The position numbers were made by a program, and so were the translations under genes. Positions 22,463-32,929 of a stretch of 64,000 nt of DNA are shown piece by piece. The stretch covers positions 2,480,001-2,544,000 of the forward strand of contig NC_063014.1 in the NCBI RefSeq assembly GCF_020509005.1. The letters run 5' to 3'. Source of the stretch: Fulvia fulva. Its lineage: Eukaryota > Ascomycota > Dothideomycetes > Mycosphaerellales > Mycosphaerellaceae. Numbering within the stretch: position 1 is the first letter of the stretch; each line of letters starts with the position of its first letter. The notes under the pieces were generated by a model, which was not told where the DNA came from, did not search any database, and saw only the letters and a program-made list of their open reading frames with translations.

Positions 22463-25400
22463 CTACCTTGTCTGCAACCCTAGAGTTGTCCCCCTCTTCC
22501 TGCTCTCCTCCTCCTTCTTTCTCTCCTCAATCCATCTCTCTGTTTCCCTAGTAAGAGAGAACTGCTCCAAAAATCCTTGGTGGATGATCCACCTTGTAAT
22601 TCTCTGGAGGTCTCCCTTATTGCTGATCATGGCTTGGAAGTTTCTGTTCCTTGCCCTTGCCCTCCATTCACCTCTCCCTGTACTCCATTCTTTGCAAACC
22701 AGAAGTCTATGTTCGACATTCTGGGACAGGTAGCCGCATGGGCAACTCTTGTCTTCGATACCTGGGACTTTTCTCTGATGCAGGTATGCCCTGACTCCGA
22801 TGTGTTCAGAGCGGATTTGTATTGCTATGCTTGCTTTTGACCTGGTCAGGTCTGAGTACAGTAGGTAGTTGTGGCTACCAAACTGTTGGAGTGCCTTTGG
22901 GGTTCCTGGCCTCTGTGGGGTTCTTGTCCATTCAGTCTTCCAGAGGAGTCCTGCCATCCTTTCAGCTAGAGACTGTTGCTTCTTCCCTTGGCTGGCTGCT
23001 GATCCTCTCCCTTGAGCCCTTCTGTCCTGTTCCTGCTGGGCTAGGTGCAGCTGTTCTGTTAGTTCTTTGAACTTCTGCAGGTCCTGCTGCTTCTGTGGGG
23101 CTGGATTGGGTCTTGCTTGTCTGTGCCTTCTTGTGCACTGGCTCCTGATTTTGTTGACTGCCTTCTGGATTACTAGCTGGGCTGGGTATGCAGACGTCTT
23201 TCCTGCATACTGGTATCTCAACCCTTGAAGGTAGAGCTTGGCTGGTGGGGAGCCAGACTCCATTTCGACCACCCTTGTTGGAGTTGACTTGTATGCTCCA
23301 AGCACCTTTTTCAGACAGGAGGCTTGGGCTCTGCTGATGGGATCTGCAATTCTCTTTGGGATCTTGTCTTGGGCTGACCAGATCTGGGCTCCATATAGCA
23401 TGGCTGGCTTCACAATGGCCTTGTACATAACCTTTGCTTTCGCAAATGTGGCTCCCCATGTGGAGGCTGTAAGCCCGTCAATTGATTGCCTGTTGTTGTC
23501 TGCTCTTGCCTGTGCTTTCTTGACCTGTGGTCCCCAGCTGAGCTTTGGATCCATCCATATTCCTAGCACCCTTAATTCACTTGAGGGTTCTGTTGTGTGT
23601 CCCTGAATAGTGATTGGGGCTTGCATATTGTGTCTGTTTCTGGCTCTACTGAAGTGGATGAGTTGATACTTCTCTGGGGCAAATCTGGCTCCATGTTTCC
23701 TGGCCCATTCCTCACATTCCTTGTGTTTCTTCTGCAAGATTCTGCAGTTCTCTTCTGTGCTGTCTGACCAGGCTAGGATGTTTGTGTCATCTACAAACCC
23801 TGAGGCTGATGTGTTTCTGGAGTTTAGCTTTGCTGGCAGGTCTGCCATAAAGAGGAGAAACAGGATTGGAGACATTGTTGATCCCTGTGGGATTCCTGTC
23901 TCTGTAGGCATGCTGTCAGATTTGTATCTGCCCAGTCTTCGTCTTGTGGTTCTGCCTCTGAGGAAGGACTGGATAAACTGGACTGTCCAGTTGGGGATAG
24001 CCTTCTGTTTCAGGATGTGGATCAGCCTCTGGTGTGAGACATTGTCAAAGGCTCCTGATATGTCTAGTGAGAGGAGTGTGGCTGCTTTGTTGTTCCCAAA
24101 GTGCCATAGGGTCTTGATCTGCTCTGTGATAAGTTCCACAGCTGTTAGTGTTGATCTTTGTTTCCTGCCTCCCATCTGTTCTTCAGGAAGGATTCCATGT
24201 TCTTCAGCTAGGTTTGTCAGCCTTTCTGCTATGATCTTTTCTAGGAGTTTGCCTAGTGTGTTGAGCAAGGCAATAGGTCTGTATGCCTTTAGCTTTGTGT
24301 AGTCCTCTTTCTGTGGTTTTCTCAAGACCACAGTCAGTGACTCCTTGAAGTGTTTAGGGCAGTGTCCTTGGGCCATGCACTGTGAAAAGATGTTTGACAG
24401 TGCAGGGGAGATCTGGTCCTTGCATGTCTTGATGAACAAGTTTGGAATCCCATCTGGTCCTGGGGCCTTGTTTCCTGAGAGTGTCTTAATGATGCTCTTG
24501 ATCTCTCCCTCTCCCACTGTGCAGGATTGCTCTAGTGGTGTTGGATACACACTGCCCTCCAGATCCTGCAGGTCAGCTTCTACCTGTGTGCCAAAGAAAT
24601 GTTTCCCCAATGCCTGTGCCTTTCCTGGGAGAGTGTGTTGGATTACTCCTTCCTGGTCTTCAATGTTTGGAAACTGGGGCAGCATGTTTCTGTCCTGTGT
24701 GGGTTGTCTTGCCCACTTTGCTAGTTTCCACATCTTCTCAGGATTCTGGGTAATGGATCCAACTGTTGACCTCCACTCCAGCATCTTGTCCCTCTTGATC
24801 TGGGCCTTCTTGTCTCTGGTTGCCTGGTTGTATCTGTCCCATGCTTCCTGGGAGTGACTCTGGGTAAGGGCTCTCCTGGCCTGCCTGGCTGCCTTGACCT
24901 TCTCTGAGCATTCCTTTGTCCAGAATGGCTTCTGGTACAGTGACTGTTTCTTTTCTCTGGTGTGGGCTGCCGCAGTTTCCTGCATTGTTCTAACCAGTTC
25001 TGCCACTGCTTGGTCTATGTCTAAGGCTGTTTCCAGTCTCCTGGTCTCTAGTCCAGCTAGCTTCTGTTCCAGGTCTTGTCTGATCTGTTCCCAGTTGGCT
25101 GCCTTCCAGGCCAGCTGAGGTTCTAGGTCTCCTTCCTGCTGTGTCTGTGTTTCAAACTCCACCTGAATTGGGAGGTGATCTGATGAGGACTCCAAGTCCT
25201 GGTTAACCCAGCATCTGGTGACCTTCTGCTGCAGGTCATGTGATGCAAAGCACAGGTCAATGGTGCTTGAGCTTGCTCTCTGTGACCAGGTAGTTAGGCC
25301 CTTTGGGGTAACTAGGTGCATGTTGTTGCTTTGGGTAGTGGAGAGGAGTCTGTTAGCTAGGAAGTGATGGGCAGGTGCAAAGTCTGATCCCCATGTAGGA

Positions 25401-25849
25401 TGGTGCAAGTTGAAGTCTCCCAGCACGATGTGTTGGGAGTCACTCTGCAGGATGTCTGGCAGCTGTTGTAGTGTGCCCAGCTGGGTGCTGCTTCTAGAGC
25501 TGGGGGGTGGGTTGTATACACTGTGGATGTGGATACTGCCTTGGTTGGTGTTGAGTCTGACTGAGGTGATGTCTCCCCCTTCCTGTTGGATTTGTTCCCA
25601 GCTGTCTGTTGCCATCTCTTTGCTGATGTACATGCATGTTCTAGGGGTGCCTTGTTTGGCTAGGAGTGTGTGATACCTTGGGTCGTTAGCAGTAGATGGT
25701 CTGTTAGATTTGCTGTTAATCCAAGGTTCCTGGACTGCAATAACTAGGTGTTTCTTTGGGTCCAGTGCTTGGAGAAAGCTTCTCTGGACCTTGTGCTGGC
25801 TTTTGTTGACGTTGTACTGGATAGTGGTAAGATTAGGTGTCTCAATCAT
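22463..25849 (-). CDS. LINE ORF2, endonuclease-reverse transcriptase
   Basis: The product is 1128 residues. The N-terminal 230 residues form an APE-type endonuclease (TIQYNVNKSQ, VQEPWIN, LGDFNLHHPTWGSD, SSDHLPIQ). The reverse transcriptase follows (NKAPGPDGIPN, YRPIALLNTLGKLLEKI, LDISGAFDNVSH, GIPQGSTMSPILF and the catalytic GFVDDTNILA). The C-terminus holds a Cys/His motif (CPCGYLSQNVEHRLLVC). I see no RNase H domain, which many Tad elements carry. The protein nicks target DNA and primes reverse transcription there. Its start overlaps the ORF1 stop as ATGA, suggesting translation by termination-reinitiation. All catalytic motifs look intact. Confidence 0.93.
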   Translation of the reverse strand: MIETPNLTTIQYNVNKSQHKVQRSFLQALDPKKHLVIAVQEPWINSKSNRPSTANDPRYHTLLAKQGTPRTCMYISKEMATDSWEQIQQEGGDITSVRLNTNQGSIHIHSVYNPPPSSRSSTQLGTLQQLPDILQSDSQHIVLGDFNLHHPTWGSDFAPAHHFLANRLLSTTQSNNMHLVTPKGLTTWSQRASSSTIDLCFASHDLQQKVTRCWVNQDLESSSDHLPIQVEFETQTQQEGDLEPQLAWKAANWEQIRQDLEQKLAGLETRRLETALDIDQAVAELVRTMQETAAAHTREKKQSLYQKPFWTKECSEKVKAARQARRALTQSHSQEAWDRYNQATRDKKAQIKRDKMLEWRSTVGSITQNPEKMWKLAKWARQPTQDRNMLPQFPNIEDQEGVIQHTLPGKAQALGKHFFGTQVEADLQDLEGSVYPTPLEQSCTVGEGEIKSIIKTLSGNKAPGPDGIPNLFIKTCKDQISPALSNIFSQCMAQGHCPKHFKESLTVVLRKPQKEDYTKLKAYRPIALLNTLGKLLEKIIAERLTNLAEEHGILPEEQMGGRKQRSTLTAVELITEQIKTLWHFGNNKAATLLSLDISGAFDNVSHQRLIHILKQKAIPNWTVQFIQSFLRGRTTRRRLGRYKSDSMPTETGIPQGSTMSPILFLLFMADLPAKLNSRNTSASGFVDDTNILAWSDSTEENCRILQKKHKECEEWARKHGARFAPEKYQLIHFSRARNRHNMQAPITIQGHTTEPSSELRVLGIWMDPKLSWGPQVKKAQARADNNRQSIDGLTASTWGATFAKAKVMYKAIVKPAMLYGAQIWSAQDKIPKRIADPISRAQASCLKKVLGAYKSTPTRVVEMESGSPPAKLYLQGLRYQYAGKTSAYPAQLVIQKAVNKIRSQCTRRHRQARPNPAPQKQQDLQKFKELTEQLHLAQQEQDRRAQGRGSAASQGKKQQSLAERMAGLLWKTEWTRTPQRPGTPKALQQFGSHNYLLYSDLTRSKASIAIQIRSEHIGVRAYLHQRKVPGIEDKSCPCGYLSQNVEHRLLVCKEWSTGRGEWRARARNRNFQAMISNKGDLQRITRWIIHQGFLEQFSLTRETERWIEERKKEEESRKRGTTLGLQTR

Positions 25850-27105
25850 GACTCATCCATGCTGGTCTCCTGCTGGTCTTCTCGTGCTTCCTGCTGCTGG
25901 CTGCTATTTGGGATTGTGGTAAGGTTGAGCCTGCTTTGTGACGGGTCTCTTCCTGCAACCACAATTGATTTTGGTCTACCCATAGCAGGGTGGCCTTGGA
26001 CCTGTGTGGTCTCTTCTGTTCTGCCTCTTTTCAGAGGGTTGTAGACAGTCCTTAGGGGTTCTTGGGTGATTGTCCCTGTCTGGAATCTGATAGGGGTGTT
26101 GATCCTGGCTTCTCTTGCCCTCCTCTTTGCCTCAATCCTAGCTGTGCAGTCTTGGGACCAGGAAGGGTGTTTCTTTCCACAGCATGCACATCTGGCTTCA
26201 CTCTTTGGGGCTGTGCAATTCTGTACTTTGTGGCTACCAGCACAGTGGGAACAAGTGTCCTTTTGGCTTGGGCATCTAGTAGAGATATGACCATACTGTT
26301 GGCACTTGAAGCATTGCAGTAGTCTGTGGGTGCTTCTATGGATTTCTGTGTCCATTCTTTCGCATTCCCAGAAGATGCCCTTGTCAAGCACGGTGTTTGC
26401 CTGTTCTACAGTGCCTATCCAGAGCACTAGAGAAGACTCTCTCTTTGTGTCCTTTGTCTTTCTGTTGACCCATGCTGCTTTTGTGATCTGTAGCCCTGGG
26501 CATACAGCCTGGTTCTGGTCCTGCAGCCTCTTAAGGTCTCCTTCAATGTCAAACTTTGTGGTCATCCCATGGGCAATAACCATATTTTGTTGGTGTGAGA
26601 CCTTAGCCGTCTTGCCTAGTTTGACTGTCCACTCCTTCTGTGTCTCTAGCCTCTTCCTGTCTTGCTCCTGTGCTGTGAACAGCTTAAGGACACCTCCCTT
26701 CTCTTTCCTGGCTCCAATGATGCCTTGTATCCCAATCTTCTGTATGATCTCCTTGCCTGACAGGCCCTCAATCTCTTTCTGCTCTTGCTGGTCGGAAATG
26801 TAGACCTTGATAGCTGTTTTCTGGGGGGGAGGGTTTTGGGATGCAACTGCTGCCCAGGTTGGTTGGCTTAGTTTCTGGCCTTCCTGTGTCCTCTTCTTTG
26901 CTGCTGCTGCTACTGTCCTGTTAACGATCTGTCCTGTTTGGCTCCTTAGTGCCTTTAGCCCTCCAAGGAGCTCCAAAATCATCCCCTTAAGTGCTCTTTC
27001 TGGGTGCTCGCCATCTCCTGCCATTGCCATTGTTTCTGCCTTCCTGCAGACCTCCTTCCACTCGTTACTCTCCTGCTCCTGGTCGTTTCCTGCGATCGCT
27101 ATCAT
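25846..27105 (-). CDS. LINE ORF1, zinc-knuckle RNA-binding protein
   Basis: The product is 419 residues from the first ATG inside the element (MIAIAGNDQEQE). A Met 10 codons upstream (27135) lies in flanking target DNA, so it is not the native start. The C-terminal half carries three CCHC-type knuckles in tandem (CFKCQQYGHISTRC, CSHCAGSHKVQNC and CACCGKKHPSWSQDC), as in gag-like ORF1 proteins of Tad/I-clade LINEs, where they bind element RNA. The preceding region (QKEIEGLSGKEIIQKIG) is conserved in the RIPed copies at 51.3 kb and 63.4 kb. The stop TGA shares bases with the ORF2 ATG (ATGA). Confidence 0.9.
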   Translation of the reverse strand: MIAIAGNDQEQESNEWKEVCRKAETMAMAGDGEHPERALKGMILELLGGLKALRSQTGQIVNRTVAAAAKKRTQEGQKLSQPTWAAVASQNPPPQKTAIKVYISDQQEQKEIEGLSGKEIIQKIGIQGIIGARKEKGGVLKLFTAQEQDRKRLETQKEWTVKLGKTAKVSHQQNMVIAHGMTTKFDIEGDLKRLQDQNQAVCPGLQITKAAWVNRKTKDTKRESSLVLWIGTVEQANTVLDKGIFWECERMDTEIHRSTHRLLQCFKCQQYGHISTRCPSQKDTCSHCAGSHKVQNCTAPKSEARCACCGKKHPSWSQDCTARIEAKRRAREARINTPIRFQTGTITQEPLRTVYNPLKRGRTEETTQVQGHPAMGRPKSIVVAGRDPSQSRLNLTTIPNSSQQQEAREDQQETSMDES

Positions 27106-27110
27106 CGTGT

Positions 27111-27131
27111 CTACGTTTTGTATATAGATAG
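27111..27131 (+). repeat. Right target-site duplication of the intact LINE
   Basis: Identical to 22,252-22,272. It abuts the 5' end of the LINE. Confidence 0.85.
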
Positions 27132-28621
27132 ACATAGGGTGACCCTTAGAGAAGTATTAAGCCGAGGATCCCCGTGCCTAGATAATAATCATTTAACGAG
27201 TTCAAGACTAGTAAAGAACTACTAGATTAGATAACGCGCTAGTACGGCACCCGTAACGAAGGAACTAAGGCTATAGTTAATATCGCTACCTATAAGTAGG
27301 AGTAGGGCGAGACCTTTATTACCTTCTACGCTCGCTACTCGAAGCTACGTACTTAGATAGAGTAGACCGACGAGACTAAGCTAATACTATTTCGTAACCG
27401 CCTAAACCGTAAGTACTTTATTAAGACTTTCGGTAATAGGGAAGTAGATAGACGCTTATACGATATATAGGATATTATTAAGGAATATACGGTATTAGAT
27501 AAGAGCTTCTACGACACCGACCGACTATATCTATAGAAGGAGCGCCTATGTAGTAACCCTAATTCAAATAATAACGGCGTATAGGGCGGTAGTAATACCG
27601 TAGGCGCCGTAGCTACTAGTACGACCGCTATAATCGTCTAGCGGCTACTATAATACGTAGGTACGAAGAAGAAGGAGGACCTACTAGTTTACTTATAGAA
27701 CCTACCTTTATTAAACTGTAAGTAGCGGGAGGACCTTAAGAAGTAGGGTAAGTACTACCGCTACCGTATAGGCTCGTATATATTAACGAACCCCGAATGC
27801 CTAATATATAGTTACGACGGCGACTACTACCCTCTACGCCTACAAAACAACGCGAACGCTAACCTAAACCTTAGCTCCCTTACTACCGACCTATAGTAAT
27901 AGGGAAATGGCACGACCGCTACCTAAGCGTAGTAGATAGCGGTTAGTAACCGAACTTTCTAAGATAGAAAGAGTATAAGATTAAGAGATATAGAATGTAA
28001 GAGACGGACTATAGTAAGGAGCTTAAGATATCGGTATATACACTAGATAAATAATAACTAGCTATGTACCCTTATATAGTATTACCCGTAATAATATAAC
28101 AAAAAAAGGCTCGCGGCCTTATAGATTCTACCTCTACCTATCTCTTTCTTAATTAGAAATTTATACATAAATATATAACCCCCTTAATCCCTTTGTTAAA
28201 GAACAGACGATTAATACTAGGAGATAGATCGGCTATAGCGCGTCAGATCATATATATAGCCCTTATAGACGTGGTCATTAGCGGTCATTACGAGTAAATA
28301 CTATACTACGTTACCGACCTCGAATACGATATCGTCTTTAGACTACCGTAGCTCTCCGCGTACAACCCGGACATCTTCTAGGAAACTAGCGAGGTAGCGT
28401 TTAAATCTAACTACTACTTCGGTCACTATCTATATAATAAGACATCGATAATAGTATAATCTCTAAACTATATCGGTAGAACCTAGTAAACGAAATATAG
28501 ACTAAAGCCCTTTACTAGCGAATTAGTAGGATCTATAGCCGGAGGAGCGGAGCTGAATATGTCCGCTCTAGAGGTAGATAAAGAGGTAGATTACTAGGAA
28601 GTCTCGTAGCGCGTATAGGAG

Positions 28622-31600
28622 ATGTACGCGTACCGGCCTAGGGCCGAGTGCTTCTATATTATACCTACGGGGCGCGAGGATAACGATAATAACGATAATA
28701 GCCTTAAACTAAGCGCGATAGTAGCTAATAACCTAGATCAGTTCTTAAATAAGCAGTTTAACTACAATCCTAAAGAGAAGCTCTCGCCTATATACTACGA
28801 CATTATAGATACTTTCTTAGTAAAGGACTACGAGGGACTCCTACCTTACCGACTAGGCATTAACTACGAGATTTATATTAAACCCGGTAGACCTTAAGAA
28901 CCGCTATATCGAAAGCTATACGGACTAGCCGAGAAGGAGAATAAAGCCGTTAAGAAATAGTTACTCGAACAGACTTTAGAAGGTCAGGTACGTAAGGCCG
29001 GTTAGAAAACAAGCTAGTTACCGGTACCGGTATTAGTAGTAAGAAAGCCTAGAGGAGGGCTACGAGTATATATTAACTACCGTAGGCTAAACGCTATTAC
29101 TATTAAGAATCGCTATCCTATTCTATTAATATAGGAAACGCTTAACCGTATATACGGAAAGAAGTACTTTACGAAACTAGATATTATAGTAGCCTTTAAT
29201 AAGTTACGTATCGCGGAAGGGTACGAGTAGCTAATAGCTTTCGTAATACGCTACGGTATATACGAATGCCTCGTATTACCGTTCGGCCTCTATAACGGAC
29301 CCGTAACCTTTTAGTTATACATTAATAAGGTTCTATAGGAACATCTAGATAACTTTGTGTTAGTATATCTAGATAACGTCCTTATCCTTAGCGACACTCT
29401 AGAGGAACACGTCGAATACGTACGAAAGGTATTAATTAAGCTACGAGATACCGGGCTTACTATTAGTATCAATAAGTCCGAGTTCTACTAGGAACGTATA
29501 AAATATCTAGGCCTTATTATTATACCCTAGAGCATCGAGATAGACCCGGAGAAATTGGAATGTATATAGACCTAGGAAGTACTAACTAATCTTAAGGATA
29601 TCTAAGCCTTCCTAGGATTCGCGAACTTCTACCTAGGTTTATCGAGGCCTTCTCTCGTATTATATCCCTATTAACTAACCTAACGAAGTCAGATAGGCCT
29701 AGTAATCACAAAAACCGTAGAATCAACTAGACTAATAATTGCTAGAGGGCATTCGAGGCGTTAAAAGTAGCGTTTAGTAAGGCGGGTATACTAGTATACT
29801 ATATACCGGGTAGGTAGACCGTCGTTAAGACTGACTCCTTAGACTTTATTAATATAGGTGTGCTCTTATAATACGACGAGTAGAGAGTGTTATATCCTAT
29901 AGCTTTCTATTCGAAGAAGCTAAGCCCCTAGGAGTATAATTACGAGATCTACGATAAGGAACTCCTCGCGATTATTAAAGTATTCGAAGAGTAGCGCCCG
30001 GAGCTTACTTACGAAGTAGACGAGGACGGCGATCTAGTCAAAGTGTTTATAGACTATAAGAACCTCGAATATTATATAACTACGAAGTAGCTAAATTGCT
30101 AATAAGCGCGATAGGTAGAATTTCTATTATAATTTAGCTTCTAGATTATATACCGCCTAGGTATATAAGGAACGAAGCTAGACAGCCTAACGAGACGTAG
30201 CTAGGACCTTCCGTAGGGGGTGGACGATCCGAGAAATTAGTACTAGTATTAGACATTGCTTCCGCTAGAGCAATTCCTTAAGATCGACTCTATACGAGCT
30301 ACTATCGAAGATACGCCCGAAGAAGAAGAGACGACTCCCCTAAATCCTAAAGCAATCGAGTTTATTCTAGAACTAGAACAGGTACTATAAACACAGCTAG
30401 CACTAGCTTAGGAAGTATAGACTACAAATAAAGCCGAAGTCGAAGCTAAACTCGAGTACCGTATAACGACTACTTACGCCCTAGACTAAGAACTTAAGGC
30501 GGTAATTAAGATACTACAGAAAGATAGTACTATCCCTCTACTCTTATAGAAGGCGAAGATATACCCTACGCACTATAAGGTAGATAGTAATATATTATAT
30601 ATACGAAACTAGTACGATAGTTAGAGCCTATAGGTACCCGATAACTAGGCCCTACGGACTCGGCTTATTAGAATGAATTATAACGCTCTAGTAGTAGGAT
30701 ATCTAGGACGAGCTCGAACCTATAAACTCGTAGCACGAGAATTCTATTGGCCTGGCTTAGTAAGATTAGTACGTAGATTTACCGCGAATTGCCGTATATA
30801 CCGTATAACGAAATCTCTATACTCCTAGCTACCTAGATTATTATACCTACTTTTAGTACCGGACCGACCTTAGAGGTACATTGCGGTAGACTTCGTAGTC
30901 GGACTTCCTAATAGTACCCTCGATAGCATAACCTATAACAATATTATGATCGTAATATATAGGCTTACGAAGGAAGTCGAGCTGATTCCGATCGGAGCGA
31001 TAACTATATAGAATACGGTAAGACTTTTCCTTAAGTATATATTCTCCCGACGCGGATTTCCTAATACTATTACTTTAGACCGCGGTAAGTAATAGGTTAC
31101 TACCTTCTAGAAGAAACTTTATAAGATACTTTATATAAGTCGTAAGCTGAGTTCTTTATACTACCTAGAAACTAATAGATAGTCGGAACGTACTAACTAA
31201 GTAATAGAACAGTATCTTCGTATATTTACTAACGAGGTACAAGATGACTAGGTAGAATAGCTTTGTCTAGCTTAGTTCGCGATCAATAACTACCTTTCTA
31301 AAACTACTAGTATGTCGCTATTCTACGCTACTTTAGGCTACAACCCTAAGTTTATAGAGCGCGTAGACCTAAGCGCTAGAAAAGAGGGAGGACTAACTAC
31401 TCTCTAGCGACTAGATACGCGATCGGCTAAAGCCTTTATACGCCGGATTTACGACCTTTATAAGCACCTTTAAGAAAACATACGGATATTATAAGCTCTC
31501 TAAGCTAAAGTAGCAAACCGCTACCGAAGCATCTCGCTAGACTATAAAGTAGGCGACTAGGTATACCTAAGTACTAAGAACATCCGTACCCCTCGACCTT

Positions 31601-31850
31601 CTAAGAAGCTCGATAGAAGATACGCTAGCCCGTACTAGATTATAGAAATTATGCTAGCTAAGCTCTTATATAAACTAAGATTATCGGACGCTATAGTAGG
31701 ACTCGACGACTACTTTTATACTTCGTTACTTTAGCGAGCCGATAATCCCGACTTCCTACTACTCGAAGGCTAGTATCTAGTACTACTACCGCCGATAACT
31801 ATCGAGCCCGACACTATAGAAGCCGATATAGTCGCTAATATAGTCGTAAT
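28622..31850 (+). pseudogene. gypsy-1 pol (RT, RNase H, integrase), RIP-inactivated
   Basis: A 91-residue open stretch (28622-28897) ends LPYRLGINYEIYIKPGRP, the usual lead-in to a gypsy reverse transcriptase. RT motifs follow to about 29,690, RNase H at about 29,760-30,060, and integrase with a zinc-binding region and catalytic core at about 30,660-31,500. Stops are almost all TAG at positions where Gln or Trp is expected. Confidence 0.8.
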
Positions 31851-32641
31851 ACCTATATATATATATATAAGGTAGAGAAGATCTTAGATATATATACCCG
31901 TAAGCGAGTAGGTAAAGTGAAGAAGGGGTAGAAGCGTAAAGTAGACACTTAGTATAAGGTGAAATAGCTTAGATATTAGAATAAGGAGGATAGTAAGACC
32001 TAGTAACCGGCTAAGAACATATTTAAACACGCGGCCGCCGCTATTATAGACTTTTACTATAACTAGCCGGAGTTGTCTACGCCTATAGGCTTCGTAGCTC
32101 TATCTAATTAGGTCCTCCTAAGTAATAGGGTCCTTAGGCTTAACACGATTAGGGTTAATAGTAATACCGTTACGAATAAGTCGTTTCGAGCTATACCTCT
32201 AATAGAATCTACTTAGTATATATTTACTACGTACCGCTATACTAGCTAGGTTACGGGAAGGCCTACTATCTTAACTAAGGACTCCGGTGTTACCTACTAC
32301 CCTTAGCTCTACGATAGTACCGGTAGTAGTACCGATACTCGAGTAAAACCTATAGAGCCTATAATAATACCTAACCTTAGCTATAAGGATTATACGCGAG
32401 TACTAGCTAAAGACAGACTTAGGTCTAGGGTAAACTAGCTAACTAGGTAGTATATCTCTCTAAGGGAGCCGGTCGCAGATAGGCTAGTTATAGATAGATA
32501 GGATATAGATATGTTACTAGACGATAATAAGGCATTAGAGGATAATTAGACTTTCGTACGGTTATAGAGTAGTACGGGCAAGTGGCCGTATAAGATAGAT
32601 AACGCTTAGAGGACTAAGACGCATTTTAAGAGGGGGGGTAC

Positions 32642-32825
32642 TATTACGGGTAGCCCGCGACCCCTTACTATAGCTACGTCGGCCCGGGTGAACCGCGGAC
32701 CTTCCGTATCGAGTTAGCGCGGCTTAGCTTTGCTTTATAACTTCGCCGCGCCTTACGCTCCTCTTTCGTAGCTTTGTAGAACAACAACTCTCTTATTCGG
32801 ACCCTATAGTACGCGCGCCCTTATA
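32642..32825 (+). repeat. 3' LTR of gypsy-1
   Basis: 184 bp copy of the 5' LTR, preceded by the polypurine tract. It marks the right end of gypsy-1. Confidence 0.85.
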
Positions 32826-32929
32826 TCGGGGTACCTTACTTTCTATACTTTTAAAGGTTATTACCTTAGGGTAGTAATACCTTTTTGTTCTAGGTAAGTA
32901 TATACTATATATAAGCCGCGGTAAGTTTG

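Larger units (their letters stand above)
22273..27110 (-). mobile_element. Intact, un-RIPed LINE (Tad/I-like non-LTR retrotransposon)
   Basis: The 4838 bp element has two full open frames and normal CA/TG content, in sharp contrast to the RIPed gypsy sequence on both sides. A 21 bp target-site duplication flanks it exactly (22,252-22,272 and 27,111-27,131). The 3' end (left) is a short tetranucleotide tail of the ATCT type rather than poly-A. The 5' end (right) lies 5 bp before the ORF1 ATG. Inactivating changes are not visible, so the copy may be mobile (inference). Confidence 0.92.
20641..32825 (+). mobile_element. Ty3/gypsy LTR retrotransposon (gypsy-1), RIPed, hosting a LINE
   Basis: The element is 12.2 kb including the inserted LINE, about 7.3 kb without it. 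Two 184 bp LTRs bound it. A purine run AAGAGGGGGGG (about 32,628-32,638) just before the 3' LTR is a typical polypurine tract. The plus strand, read through TAG stops, gives gag-like sequence, then protease, reverse transcriptase ([37 protein letters not shown]), RNase H (YSKKLSP, then YDKELLAII), integrase and a short post-integrase tail. The RT-RNaseH-IN order defines gypsy. The 5 bases next to the LTRs are TTAGG (left) and TCGGG (right), a possible target duplication altered by transitions. No frame is intact. Confidence 0.88.

Noticed and set aside
22440..27127. Several plus-strand frames of 70-193 residues across the intact LINE
   Set aside because: They are shadows of ORF1 and ORF2 on the opposite strand; the Ser/Leu/Phe-rich content is the antisense of a biased coding strand.
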